From assembly GCF_937924975.1 (NCBI RefSeq), contig NZ_CALEYG010000003.1, positions 38,327-102,326 on the forward strand: a stretch of 64,000 nt of DNA. Direction: 5' to 3'. Positions 31,759-40,596 of this stretch are shown piece after piece. The stretch is from an uncultured Stomatobaculum sp. (GTDB lineage: Bacteria; Bacillota; Clostridia; Lachnospirales; Lachnospiraceae). Position 1 is the first letter of the stretch; every line of letters begins with the position of its first letter. The position numbers were made by a program, and so were the translations under genes. A model generated the notes under the pieces. That model was given only the letters and a program-made list of their open reading frames with translations, was not told where the DNA came from and did no database searches.

Positions 31759-33970
31759 ACGCCAGCGCGAGGCGATGGAGTGGACGGAGGGGCCGGAGCT
31801 GATTCTCGCGGGAGCGGGTTCCGGCAAGACGCGCGTGCTGACCCATCGCATTGCTTACCTGATTCGGGAGAAACAGGTATCGCCGTGGAACATCCTCGCC
31901 ATCACATTTACGAACAAAGCGGCTGCCGAGATGCGAAGCCGCGTAGACGCACTGGTCGAGAGCGGTGCGGAGGCAATCTGGGTCGCAACCTTCCATTCGA
32001 GTTGCGTGCGTATTTTACGGCGCTTCATTGACCGCATCGGCTACGACAATCACTTTACGATTTACGACGCCGATGACCAGAAGGCCGCGATGCGGGAAGT
32101 GTTAAAGCAACTGCAGATTGATCCGAAGTCGCTGCGCGAGAGAGCAGTGCTTTCCGCAATCAGCACGGCCAAAAACGAGATGGTGGACAGCGTGCGCTTT
32201 GAGAGCGAGGCGACGGACTTTCAGACAGCCCGCATTGCGCGTTGCTATCGCGCCTACCAGGATTTGCTGCGGAAGAACAACGCGCTGGATTTTGACGACC
32301 TTCTGTTCAAGACGGTGCAGCTCTTCGAGGCGGACACCGATGTTCTCGCCTACTATCAGGAGCGCTTTCGCTATATTATGGTGGATGAGTACCAGGACAC
32401 GAACAGCGTGCAGTTCCGCCTGATTGAGCTGCTCGCAAAAAAGTATCGGAATCTCTGCGTGGTCGGAGATGATGACCAGTCGATTTATAAATTCCGCGGC
32501 GCGAATATTCACAACATATTGAATTTTGAGAAGGCTTTTCCGGGGGCCAAGGTCGTGAAACTCGAGCAGAATTACCGCTCGAGCGGAAACATTTTGGAGG
32601 CAGCCAACGGCGTGATTCAGAACAATGCGGGGCGAAAAGAAAAGCGTCTCTGGACTGCGGCGGAGAGCGGTGAGAAAGTGCAGCTCAGGCGCTATGCGAG
32701 CGCCGCGGAAGAGGCGGAGGAAATCGCAGCCGAAATCAAGACGCGGGCTGTCGGGGGCGATTACGGGCGCTTTGCCGTGCTATACCGCACCAATGCGCAG
32801 TCCCGCGTGCTGGAGGAGCGCTTTGTGGCGGCAGGTATTCCGTATCGTCTGGTCGGCGGCGTAAACTTCTATCAGCGGCGCGAGATCAAAGACATTCTCG
32901 CCTATTTAAAGACCGTTGCCAATGCGGCTGATGATCTCGCGGTGCAGCGCATCCTGAATGTGCCAAAACGCGGCATCGGCGCGGCGACGGTCACAGCGGT
33001 CTCCGCGTTTGCGGCGGAGCGGGATCTTGGCTTTTTCGAGGCGCTTCGCGAGGCGCCGGCCGCCGGGGTGGCGGGGCGTGCAGGTGAGAAAATACAGCGC
33101 TTTGTAAATCTGATCGGAGAGTTTCGGATGGCGGCTGAAAGCTGCTCGATTGCCGATTTGATTCGCCTCGTGCTGGATAAGTCCGGTTATCTGGAGGCGC
33201 TCAAAGAGGAAGGCGAAGTGGAGGCGCAGTCGCGTCTTGAGAATATCGACGAGCTGATTTCCAAAGCTGTGGACTTTGCGCGCGATACAAGCGACTTGTC
33301 TGACCGCGCGGATGGGGAGCTCCCGCCGGATATGCCGCTGCTCGATCGTTTCCTCGAGGAAGTCGCACTGGTCGCCGACATTGACCGCACGGAAGAGGGT
33401 GAGCGCGTGACGCTGATGACCTTGCACGCGGCGAAGGGACTCGAGTTCGACGAAGTCTATATCAGCGGCATGGAGGAAGGACTGTTTCCCGGCAACCGGA
33501 GTATCGGCGATGACGAGGAAATGGAAGAGGAGCGGCGTCTCTGCTATGTCGGCATTACCCGTGCGAAGAAACGCCTCACGCTGAGCTCGGCAAAGTCGCG
33601 TGTTGTGAACGGCGAACTCCGCTTTCATCCGGAGTCCTCCTTCCTCGCGGAAATTCCGCGAGAAGTGCTTGCGGAGGAGAGAAGCGCGAATAGTCGCGAC
33701 AATCTGCGCGCCGAAAAGGAGCCGCGTCGCACGGATGCGCTGTTTACAGAGACGAAACCCGCGGCTTTTGGCAAGGTATTTCAGGTGGAGCGCATGAAAA
33801 CGCTCCCCTATGAAGTCGGCGACCGTGTCCGGCATGCACGCTTCGGAGAGGGGAGCGTTACGGAAATCAAGGATGGCAAAAAGGATTATGAAGTGACGGT
33901 CGACTTCGATGAGCTCGGTGTGAGGAAGATGCTCGCGTGCTTTGCAAAGCTCGAAAAAATCACATCTTAA
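31733..33970 (+). CDS. pcrA: ATP-dependent DNA helicase PcrA/UvrD
   Basis: The 745-residue SF1A helicase has the Q motif region NERQREAMEW, Walker A GAGSGKT, Walker B VDEYQDTN, GDDDQSIYKFRGA (motif III), LEQNYRSS (IV), LMTLHAAKGLEFDEVY (V) and YVGITRAKKRL (VI). It translocates 3'-5', acting in repair and replication-fork clearance. The C-terminus has the short RNA-polymerase-interacting Tudor-like domain (VGDRVRHARFGEGSVTEI). The GTG at 31733 lies at good spacing from AAAGGAG; GTG 31739 is an alternative. Its 3' end overlaps the convergent transporter gene by 11 bases. Confidence 0.95.
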   Translation: MTVTSQMNERQREAMEWTEGPELILAGAGSGKTRVLTHRIAYLIREKQVSPWNILAITFTNKAAAEMRSRVDALVESGAEAIWVATFHSSCVRILRRFIDRIGYDNHFTIYDADDQKAAMREVLKQLQIDPKSLRERAVLSAISTAKNEMVDSVRFESEATDFQTARIARCYRAYQDLLRKNNALDFDDLLFKTVQLFEADTDVLAYYQERFRYIMVDEYQDTNSVQFRLIELLAKKYRNLCVVGDDDQSIYKFRGANIHNILNFEKAFPGAKVVKLEQNYRSSGNILEAANGVIQNNAGRKEKRLWTAAESGEKVQLRRYASAAEEAEEIAAEIKTRAVGGDYGRFAVLYRTNAQSRVLEERFVAAGIPYRLVGGVNFYQRREIKDILAYLKTVANAADDLAVQRILNVPKRGIGAATVTAVSAFAAERDLGFFEALREAPAAGVAGRAGEKIQRFVNLIGEFRMAAESCSIADLIRLVLDKSGYLEALKEEGEVEAQSRLENIDELISKAVDFARDTSDLSDRADGELPPDMPLLDRFLEEVALVADIDRTEEGERVTLMTLHAAKGLEFDEVYISGMEEGLFPGNRSIGDDEEMEEERRLCYVGITRAKKRLTLSSAKSRVVNGELRFHPESSFLAEIPREVLAEERSANSRDNLRAEKEPRRTDALFTETKPAAFGKVFQVERMKTLPYEVGDRVRHARFGEGSVTEIKDGKKDYEVTVDFDELGVRKMLACFAKLEKITS

Positions 33971-35330
33971 TCCAGCCGAACAGACTTGCGATCGAGCTGA
34001 ACAGGATGATTGCGACAAAGAACGGGCAAAGATACTTAATCATAAAGTTGAAGATCAGGCGGCGCTTAAACGGGGCGCCGTCTTTTGTCACTTCCTCCGC
34101 GACGGTGTTGACGCCGACTACGCGGACAATCAGAAGGCAGGTGGTCATCGCGGCAATCGGCATCATCACGGAATTGGTCAGGAAGTCAAAGAAGTCGAGC
34201 AACTGCATGCCGATGATGTGCACCATGGCGAGCGGACCGTAGCCGAGGGCGCTGAGACTGCCGAGCACGAGCATCAGGGCGAAGACGACCAGGCTGGAAC
34301 GCTTCCGGCTCCAGTGCAGCTCATCTTCAAAGGTGGAGACAGCGCTCTCCGCGAGCGCGATTGCCGAGGTCAGAGCCGCAAAGAGCACCAGCAGGAAGAA
34401 CATGATGCCAGCCGGCTGGCCAAGGCCCATACTCGCGAAAATTTTCGGCATTGTGATGAACATGAGCGAGGGACCTGCCTTTAAGACATTCGGATTGCCG
34501 CCCGAAAAGGCGAAGACAGCCGGGATAATCATGAGGCCTGCGAGAATTGCAATCGCGGTGTCAAAGAGCTCCACATGGCGCGTCGCCTCTTCAATCGAGA
34601 TATCGTCCTTCATATAGGAGCCAAAGGTCATCAGAATGCCCATCGCAATCGAGAGCGAGTAGAACATCTGTCCCATCGCGGCGACGACGGTCATCCAGGA
34701 GAAGTTCCGGAAATTCGGCACCAGAAAATAGGAGACACCCTGCAGGGCGCCGGGACGCGTGACCGCGTAGATGGCAATGGCGACGGCGAGCACAATCAGG
34801 ATCGGCATCATAATCGTCGAGACGCGTTCAATGCCGTTTTGCACCCCCATATAGATGATGAACATCGTGGCTGCGCTGAAGAGGAGAAACCAGAATTCGG
34901 TTTTTCCGCCGTTCGTGATGAAGCTGCCGAAGTAATCGTCGCTCGCAAGCGCCGTGACCTCTCCGCGGCAGTAGGCATAGAGATACTTGGAGACCCAGCC
35001 GCCGATGACCGAATAATACGGGACAATCAGAATCGGGATGACGGCGTTGATCCAGCCGCCGAAGCGGAACATCCAGTCTTTGCCGTAGTGTGTAAAAGCG
35101 CCGACCGGGCTCTTTTTGGTGCGCCGCCCGAGGGCGCTCTCGGCGACAATCATGGTATAGCCGAAGCTCAGAACCAGGAGCAGGTAAACCAGCAAAAAGA
35201 TGCCGCCGCCGTATTTTGCGGCGAGATACGGGAAGCGCCAGATATTCCCCAGTCCGACGGCGGAGCCTGCCGCAGACAGCACGAAGCCGAGGCGGGAGGA
35301 GAAACTGCTTCTCTCAACTTTTGACGACAT
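33960..35330 (-). CDS. Sodium-dependent (NSS family) transporter
   Basis: The 456-residue protein has 11-12 membrane helices with the NSS start SSRLGFVLSAAGSAVGLGNIWRFPYL, where the unwound helix 1 binds Na+ and substrate. Helix 6 contains the MGQMFYSLSIAMG stretch. Bacterial members (MhsT, LeuT, TnaT) import hydrophobic or aromatic amino acids with sodium; the substrate here is unknown. It is a single gene with its own strong promoter and runs head-on into pcrA with overlapping ends. Confidence 0.92.
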   Translation of the reverse strand: MSSKVERSSFSSRLGFVLSAAGSAVGLGNIWRFPYLAAKYGGGIFLLVYLLLVLSFGYTMIVAESALGRRTKKSPVGAFTHYGKDWMFRFGGWINAVIPILIVPYYSVIGGWVSKYLYAYCRGEVTALASDDYFGSFITNGGKTEFWFLLFSAATMFIIYMGVQNGIERVSTIMMPILIVLAVAIAIYAVTRPGALQGVSYFLVPNFRNFSWMTVVAAMGQMFYSLSIAMGILMTFGSYMKDDISIEEATRHVELFDTAIAILAGLMIIPAVFAFSGGNPNVLKAGPSLMFITMPKIFASMGLGQPAGIMFFLLVLFAALTSAIALAESAVSTFEDELHWSRKRSSLVVFALMLVLGSLSALGYGPLAMVHIIGMQLLDFFDFLTNSVMMPIAAMTTCLLIVRVVGVNTVAEEVTKDGAPFKRRLIFNFMIKYLCPFFVAIILFSSIASLFGWIKM

Positions 35331-35377
35331 TCAAAAAACCTCCGATGTTGAAATCTGTAAAAGTGCACAATAAGCTT

Positions 35378-35406
35378 ATTTTAGAGAGGCCCGCTCTGCT
35401 TGTCAA
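35378..35406 (-). promoter_or_regulatory. Sigma-A promoter of the NSS transporter
   Basis: Minus strand TTGACA, 17 bases, TAAAAT. Its -35 box overlaps the -35 box of the opposite promoter. Confidence 0.7.
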
Positions 35407-35428
35407 CCAAAAGGCTTTATGCTATAGT
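35400..35428 (+). promoter_or_regulatory. Sigma-A promoter of the small membrane protein gene
   Basis: TTGTCA, 17 bases, TATAGT. It shares bases 35401-35405 with the -35 box of the divergent NSS promoter. Confidence 0.6.
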
Positions 35429-35482
35429 GAAGCTGTTAATCATGCATTGTGTCAAATGACATAGAGAACCTGGGAGGAGAGT

Positions 35483-35767
35483 ATGGACAATTTCAGCACA
35501 TTGATGAAACTGGATGAGCTTGTGAGTTCCATGAAGAAGAAAGAGGCGAAGAGCAAGACGCGCGATGTGATTGTCATTGCGCTCGCAATCCTCGGCATTG
35601 TCGCGGCGGTCGCAGGCATCGCCTATGCCGTTTATCGCTTTGTTACGCCGGCGGAAGATGAGTTTGACGACGATTTCGACGACGATTTTAACGACGACGA
35701 GTTGATTGCCTTCGGTGACGAGGACGAAGAGGACGAGAAGGACGCCAAGGCAGAAGATAAGGAGTAA
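35483..35767 (+). CDS. Small single-pass membrane protein with acidic tail
   Basis: The 94-residue protein begins with MDNFSTLMKLDELVSSM, then a basic stretch, one membrane helix (about residues 28-49: VIVIALAILGIVAAVAGI) and a C-terminal half made mostly of Asp and Glu (DEFDDDFDDDFNDD). No signal-peptidase site is evident. I recall similar short proteins annotated as hypothetical in Lachnospiraceae; the function is unknown. GGAGGAG precedes the ATG and a terminator follows, so it forms its own unit. Confidence 0.7.
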   Translation: MDNFSTLMKLDELVSSMKKKEAKSKTRDVIVIALAILGIVAAVAGIAYAVYRFVTPAEDEFDDDFDDDFNDDELIAFGDEDEEDEKDAKAEDKE

Positions 35768-35792
35768 GCAATATAAGCGGAAAATGTGGTTT

Positions 35793-35827
35793 AGAGAGGG
35801 CGCGCCGAAAAGACGCGCCCTCTTTTT
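35793..35827 (+). terminator. Rho-independent terminator
   Basis: AGAGGGCGCG and CGCGCCCTCT around a nine-base loop, then TTTTT. Confidence 0.9.
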
Positions 35828-35848
35828 GAAAGAGAGAGGACAGAGGGC

Positions 35849-37222
35849 ATGAAAAAGGGAGAGGAAGCACGCGGCATCATTTCGGAGTACCGATTTCCGG
35901 ATCGCGGCTACATTGTGCGGGAGGACGGGAAGGTGCTGGTGAAGCACGCCGTACCGGGACGAGAGGTCGCATATCGCGTGACCAAGGCGCGAAAGGGAAG
36001 TGCGGAGGGCAGGGTGTTAGAGACCCTGCAGCCGGGCGCCTGTGAGACGCGGGAGAGCCGCTGTCCGGCGGTCGGCAGCTGCGGAGGCTGTCTCTACCAG
36101 ACATTGCCCTACGAAGAGGAACTGGCGCTAAAGAGTGAGCTGTTAGAGCGCCTTCTCGGAGAGGCTGTGCGAGAGGACTTTCTCTGGGAGGGACTCACGC
36201 CGAGCCCACTCGCAGAAGGCTACCGCATGAAGATGGAGTATTCGTTCGGAGATGCCTACCGGGACGGCCCGCTCTGTCTCGGTATGCATAAGCGGGGCAG
36301 CCATTACGACATTGTGGAGACAGATCGCTGTGAGCTGGTGCACGAGGACTTTAATCTTGCGCTTCGGGAGACTTTGCGGTTCTTCCGGGAGCGCAATATT
36401 TCCTATTATCATAAGATGCGTCACGAGGGGTATCTCCGCTATCTGCTCGTGCGGCGCGGCACACATCGAAAGGAATTGCTGCTTGACCTGGTCACAAGTT
36501 CCCAGCTGCCGAAAGAGGAGGAAGCGGAATTGCTCACTGCCTGGCGGCAACGGATGGTCAGTCTTCCCTTTGCGGCAACACTGAAGGGCGTGCTACACAC
36601 CGTGACCGATTCGGTCGCCGATGCGATTAAGGGCGAGCGGACGGAAGCGCTGTTCGGTGTGGCGCAGTTTGAGGAGGAACTCTCGGGACTCCGCTTCGTG
36701 ATTACGCCCTTTTCTTTTTTCCAGAACAACGCGGACGGCGCGGAATTGCTCTACGCAAAAGTGGGACAGTATGTCGGCGAGACCGGCGGTAAGGTGGTAT
36801 TTGACCTCTATTCCGGCACGGGCACCATTGCCCAGCTCGTCGCAAAACACGCAGAGCGTACGGTCGGCGTAGAACTGGTTGAGGAGGCTGTGATTGCCGC
36901 AAGGGAAAATGCGGCGCGAAACGGCGTGCGGAATTGCCACTTTATCGCGGGTGATGTATTAAAAGTGCTTGATGAAATCGAAGAGAAGCCGGACATCATC
37001 ATTCTGGATCCGCCGCGCGAGGGTGTGAATCCGAAGGCGTTGCGCAAGTTAATCCGCTATGGGGTATCGCGCATCATCTATGTCTCTTGTAAGCCCTCGA
37101 GTCTGCTCACCGATCTCGAGATTCTGCGGGAGGGCGGCTATCACACGACCCGGGCGGCGGGGGTCGATATGTTTCCGCGGACGCCGGGGGTGGAGGCAGT
37201 GTTGCTACTTGAAAAGAAGTGA
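35849..37222 (+). CDS. 23S rRNA (uracil-C5)-methyltransferase, RumA/RlmCD type
   Basis: The 457-residue enzyme has an N-terminal TRAM-like RNA-binding domain. The iron-sulfur cysteines lie in CPAVGSCGGCLYQ. The SAM domain shows FDLYSGTGTIAQLVA, GVELVEEAV, ILDPPREGVNP and the catalytic cysteine in YVSCKPSSL. It methylates uridine C5 in 23S rRNA; whether it is RlmCD, RlmD or a tRNA enzyme cannot be settled by reading. RBS AGAGAGGAC. The next gene starts 27 bases downstream. Confidence 0.9.
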   Translation: MKKGEEARGIISEYRFPDRGYIVREDGKVLVKHAVPGREVAYRVTKARKGSAEGRVLETLQPGACETRESRCPAVGSCGGCLYQTLPYEEELALKSELLERLLGEAVREDFLWEGLTPSPLAEGYRMKMEYSFGDAYRDGPLCLGMHKRGSHYDIVETDRCELVHEDFNLALRETLRFFRERNISYYHKMRHEGYLRYLLVRRGTHRKELLLDLVTSSQLPKEEEAELLTAWRQRMVSLPFAATLKGVLHTVTDSVADAIKGERTEALFGVAQFEEELSGLRFVITPFSFFQNNADGAELLYAKVGQYVGETGGKVVFDLYSGTGTIAQLVAKHAERTVGVELVEEAVIAARENAARNGVRNCHFIAGDVLKVLDEIEEKPDIIILDPPREGVNPKALRKLIRYGVSRIIYVSCKPSSLLTDLEILREGGYHTTRAAGVDMFPRTPGVEAVLLLEKK

Positions 37223-37249
37223 GTTGGCATTGATATGGAGGGAAGCGGA

Positions 37250-37573
37250 ATGGAGAAGAGCAGTCAGGAACTCGCCTTAGAGCGCGTCAGAGAGATGGAA
37301 GAGATTCTACAGTCCCAGCGCGAGGAGCTCGCCGCAATGCAAAACGCGCTGCGAATCTTTGCGGATTCACAGCGCGCCTATCGGAAACTGGTCAAATATT
37401 ACTATAGCCGCAATTTCACAGCGGACAACAAGCGCTTCGATCGGGGCGAGCTGACAGCGCTTCCGAGCGCCGAAGTGCTGACGGAAGATGCTGTCTATGA
37501 CATGATGGGAGAGCGCTACGAGCTGACGCTCGAGATGCTTGAGCTCGCGACAAAATTGATTCGCGAGCGTTAA
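37250..37573 (+). CDS. DUF4298 domain protein
   Basis: ATG 37250 follows GGAGG at seven bases and is preferred to ATG 37235. The 107-residue helical protein has ALERVREMEEIL, a central KLVKYYYSRNFTADNKRFDRGEL and DAVYDMMGERYELTLEML. These match DUF4298, a small family of unknown function in Firmicutes. No membrane segment is present. Its stop overlaps the convergent xpt stop by four bases. Confidence 0.8.
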   Translation: MEKSSQELALERVREMEEILQSQREELAAMQNALRIFADSQRAYRKLVKYYYSRNFTADNKRFDRGELTALPSAEVLTEDAVYDMMGERYELTLEMLELATKLIRER

Positions 37574-38160
37574 AGTGTCTCTTCGCGAAAGCGAATGCCG
37601 CGTTCTGTGTCCATCTCTTCGACAATCGCGAGAGAATGGAGGTCGATGCCTGCCTCACGGATACGCTTACCGCCGTCCTGAAAGCCTTTTTCAATCACGA
37701 CACCGGCGCCGACGAGGGTAGCACCCGCCTGTTCGACAAGCTTTGCGAGCCCCAGGATGGCTTTGCCGTTCGCAAGAAAATCATCGACAATCAGGACACG
37801 GTCTCCGGAGGACAGGAATTTTTTGGAGACGATGATATCGTTGGTGTTCTTGTGTGTGAAGGATTCCACCTTTGCCGTGTACACATCTCCCGCAATATTC
37901 AGAGAGCGCGTCTTTTTCGCGAAGACGACGGGAACCTGAAAATAGCGGGCCGCAATACAGGCGATGGCAATGCCGGAGGCCTCGATGGTCAGAATTTTGT
38001 TGACCGTCTGTCCGGCAAACTGGCGGTGAAATTCCTTGCCAATCTCCTCCAGCAGGGAAACATCAATCTGATGATTCAAAAAAGAATCTACCTTTAAAAT
38101 ATTGCCCGCCTCAATCTGACCGTCTTTTACAATGCGCTCCTGTAATAATTTCATCTGCAT
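37570..38160 (-). CDS. xpt: Xanthine phosphoribosyltransferase
   Basis: The enzyme makes XMP from xanthine and PRPP in purine salvage. The 196 residues include VDSFLNHQIDVSLLEEIG, LTIEASGIAIA, PVVFAKK and the PRPP loop VLIVDDFLANGKAILGL, all close to Bacillus Xpt. ATG 38160 has GAGGA seven bases upstream; ATG 38154 is an alternative. No purine riboswitch core is visible in the 165 bases upstream. The enzyme feeds the same XMP pool as GuaB, which is encoded at the other end of the window. Confidence 0.93.
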   Translation of the reverse strand: MQMKLLQERIVKDGQIEAGNILKVDSFLNHQIDVSLLEEIGKEFHRQFAGQTVNKILTIEASGIAIACIAARYFQVPVVFAKKTRSLNIAGDVYTAKVESFTHKNTNDIIVSKKFLSSGDRVLIVDDFLANGKAILGLAKLVEQAGATLVGAGVVIEKGFQDGGKRIREAGIDLHSLAIVEEMDTERGIRFREETL

Positions 38161-38199
38161 GAAGCCATCCTCGCTTTCAGGGTTCAATAAATTGGAATC

Positions 38200-38228
38200 A
38201 GTTTAGCACAGCTCTGCCGGATAGGCAA
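38200..38228 (-). promoter_or_regulatory. Sigma-A promoter of xpt
   Basis: Minus strand TTGCCT, 17 bases, TAAACT, 40 bases before the ATG. Confidence 0.6.
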
Positions 38229-38246
38229 AGAGAAAGCGCAATTCGT

Positions 38247-38275
38247 TTGACAAAGCGAGATTTGAATCTTATAAT
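38247..38275 (+). promoter_or_regulatory. Perfect consensus sigma-A promoter
   Basis: TTGACA, 17 bases, TATAAT: an exact match to consensus in both boxes with ideal spacing. It drives the DUF6465 protein gene. Confidence 0.85.
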
Positions 38276-38347
38276 CCAGACTAAGATCTATGAGATGTAT
38301 AGATTTGTAACCGGTTTGCTTTGACACAGAATACGGAGGGAATGAAA

Positions 38348-38812
38348 ATGGCAAGCAAAAAGGGACAGCGTGAAGAGAAAGTGGAAGAAATCAAGAAATC
38401 CGTGGAAGATCTGAAGGAACCTGTGAAGGCATTTGCGGAGCGCGTCAAGTCCGCGGTCAGCGGCGAGGCAAAGTCCCTTGCGGAGGATGCAAAGGAACTT
38501 GGCAAGGAGGCAAAGAAGCAGGGCAGTAAGGTCAAGGAAAGCGTTGAGAAGGCAAGCAAGACAGTCAAGTCTCGCGCGAAGAAGGTCGGTGCGACACTGA
38601 GCGGCAAAGAGACAGACGTGAAGGTGTTTGTGGAGTTTGAGGGCAGACAGCTCGCAGTCGAAGAGCTCACGGCGCGCGCCAAGGAGGCTTATCTCGCGGA
38701 GAATCCGGCCGCGGAAATCGAGAGCCTTGAGCTCTATGTGAAGCCGGAGGAGAATGCGGCGTACTATGTAGTAAACGGCGACGCATCCCCGTCTTATAAG
38801 CTCGCATTATAA
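38348..38812 (+). CDS. DUF6465 family protein with LEA-like helical N-terminus
   Basis: Start ATG 38348 lies seven bases after GGAGGG; ATG 38342 is too close. The first 90 of 154 residues are Lys/Glu/Ala-rich amphipathic helix (KSVEDLKEPVKAFAERVKS; KELGKEAKKQGSKVKESV) like LEA or apolipoprotein repeats. The last 60 residues (VKVFVEFEGRQLAVEEL ... LYVKPEENAAYYVVN) match the small DUF6465 domain of Clostridia. Function unknown. A perfect promoter and its own terminator suggest a very abundant protein. Confidence 0.78.
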   Translation: MASKKGQREEKVEEIKKSVEDLKEPVKAFAERVKSAVSGEAKSLAEDAKELGKEAKKQGSKVKESVEKASKTVKSRAKKVGATLSGKETDVKVFVEFEGRQLAVEELTARAKEAYLAENPAAEIESLELYVKPEENAAYYVVNGDASPSYKLAL

Positions 38813-38826
38813 TAGAAGAAACGGCA

Positions 38827-38869
38827 CCTCCCCCGGCAGGATTCACTTCTTGCACGGGGGTATTTTTTT
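38827..38869 (+). terminator. Rho-independent terminator
   Basis: CCCCCGGCA pairs with TGCACGGGGG (one bulge), followed by ATTTTTTT. Confidence 0.75.
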
Positions 38870-38931
38870 GTGTACTATAGGAATTAGACAATTAATCGGC
38901 TGAAAAGGGTTTGGATTCAGAGAGGTATTTT

Positions 38932-40596
38932 ATGTACGATCAACAGGCAGTATGGGTGGGAAGCAGCGGTGACAAGCATTGCACCCTGCGTTTAAAGCAG
39001 GCAAATCGCCACGGCCTGATTGCGGGTGCCACAGGAACCGGTAAGACAGTCACACTCAAGGTGATGGCGGAATCCTTCAGCGATGCCGGCGTGCCGGTGT
39101 TCCTCGCAGATGTGAAGGGAGATCTCGCGGGCATGTGCCGGCCCGGAGAGGACAGCGCGGATATGCAGGCGCGTATTGCGCGCTTCGGCCTACAGGAAGC
39201 CGGATTCCGCTACCGTGCTTATCCGACGGAATTTTGGGATATCTTCGGGAAGCAGGGACTTCCGCTTCGCACGACGGTCTCGGAGTTCGGGCCCCTCCTG
39301 TTTGCGCGTCTTCTGGACCTCAATAAGATTCAGAGTGACTTGCTCGAGATTATTTTCCGCATCGCGGACGAAGAGGGACTTTTGCTCCTCGACATGAAGG
39401 ATTTGAAGTCCATGGTGCGCTATGTGGAGGAGAATGCCGATGCCTACCGGGAGCAGTACGGCAACATCGGAAAGAGCAGCACCGGTGCCATACTCCGCGC
39501 TCTCGTTGCCCTCGAGGGAAAGGGCGGTGCGCAGTTTTTCGGCGAGCCGGCGCTGCAGATTTCGGACTGGATGCGAGTTGATACCGACGGCAGGGGCTAT
39601 GTCAACATTCTGGACTCGACTTCCCTGATTCAGGATCCGACCATTTATTCGACCTTCATGCTCTGGATGTTGAACGAATTGTTCACCGAGCTCCCCGAGG
39701 CCGGCGATCTCGAGAAGCCGAAGATGGTATTTTTCTTTGATGAGGCGCACCTTTTGTTTGACAATGCACCGAAGACTCTGCTGGATAAAATCGAGCAGGT
39801 CGTAAAGCTGATTCGCTCGAAGGGCGTCGGCGTTTATTTTATCACGCAGAATCCGTCGGATATTCCGGGCGGCGTTTTGGCGCAGCTCGGCAACAAAGTT
39901 CAGCATGCGCTCCGCGCTTATACACCGGCAGAGCAGAAGGGGGTCAAGGCAGCAGCTGAGTCGTTCCGAAAGAATCCGGACTTTGACACGGCGACGGCGC
40001 TACAGGAATTAAAGACAGCGGAGGCCCTGGTTTCCTTCCTCGACGAGGGCGGTGCACCGGAAGAGGTGCAGATTGCATCCATTCTGCCGCCGCAGTCCAA
40101 GTTCGGCGCGCTGGATGCCATTACCAGACAGGCGGCAATTCTGGCGAGCGGTCTCCGCGATAAGTACGCGGAAGAGGTCGACCGGGAGTCGGCATATGAG
40201 CTCCTGTTGCAGCGGGTTGATGAGCAGGCGGCAGCGGCGGCCAAGGCGAAGGAAGAAGCGGAAGCCGAGAAGCAGGCAGCCAAGGAAGCTGCCGCGGCCG
40301 AGAAGCAGGCGGCAAAGGAAGCGGCGGCAGCCGAGAAGCAGGCGGCCAAAGAAGCGGCCGCGGCGGCAAAACAGGCGGAGAAGGAAGCCGCTGCCGCTGC
40401 GCGGGAGGAGAAGAAAAAAGCGGCGCAGCAGAAACGCATTTTCGCCTCTATCGGCGGCTCGGTTACGGGAACCATAGGAAGAGAAGTCGGTAAGCAACTC
40501 GGAAAGAGCGCGGGCGGCAGCTTCGGCAAGCAGCTTGGCGGCAATGTAGGTGCAAGCCTCGGGCGCGGCATTCTGAAGACGCTCTTAAAGTTCTGA
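38932..40596 (+). CDS. HerA-like ATPase, DUF853 family
   Basis: ATG 38932 behind AGAGAGG gives 554 residues. The P-loop is GATGTGKTVTL, Walker B MVFFFDEAHLLF, and YFITQNPSDIP carries the sensor region; these define the DUF853/YjgR group of HerA-FtsK type ATPases. The typical protein has about 500 residues. Near the end is an Ala-rich helical array of 11-residue units (EKQAAKEAAAA) and then a Gly-rich zipper (GSVTGTIGREVGKQLGKSAGG). The biological role of this family is not established. The stop overlaps the start of the next gene. Confidence 0.88.
   Translation: MYDQQAVWVGSSGDKHCTLRLKQANRHGLIAGATGTGKTVTLKVMAESFSDAGVPVFLADVKGDLAGMCRPGEDSADMQARIARFGLQEAGFRYRAYPTEFWDIFGKQGLPLRTTVSEFGPLLFARLLDLNKIQSDLLEIIFRIADEEGLLLLDMKDLKSMVRYVEENADAYREQYGNIGKSSTGAILRALVALEGKGGAQFFGEPALQISDWMRVDTDGRGYVNILDSTSLIQDPTIYSTFMLWMLNELFTELPEAGDLEKPKMVFFFDEAHLLFDNAPKTLLDKIEQVVKLIRSKGVGVYFITQNPSDIPGGVLAQLGNKVQHALRAYTPAEQKGVKAAAESFRKNPDFDTATALQELKTAEALVSFLDEGGAPEEVQIASILPPQSKFGALDAITRQAAILASGLRDKYAEEVDRESAYELLLQRVDEQAAAAAKAKEEAEAEKQAAKEAAAAEKQAAKEAAAAEKQAAKEAAAAAKQAEKEAAAAAREEKKKAAQQKRIFASIGGSVTGTIGREVGKQLGKSAGGSFGKQLGGNVGASLGRGILKTLLKF
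40267..40400 (+). repeat. Tandem 33-bp repeats encoding EKQAAKEAAAA
   Basis: About four in-frame 33-base units within the HerA-like gene, the last one diverged. Predicted to form a long charged alpha helix. Confidence 0.8.

Noticed and set aside
38161..38330. Purine riboswitch before xpt
   Set aside because: Bacillus xpt has one, so I looked. The conserved core segments of the purine aptamer are absent, and an ordinary promoter lies 40 bases before the start.
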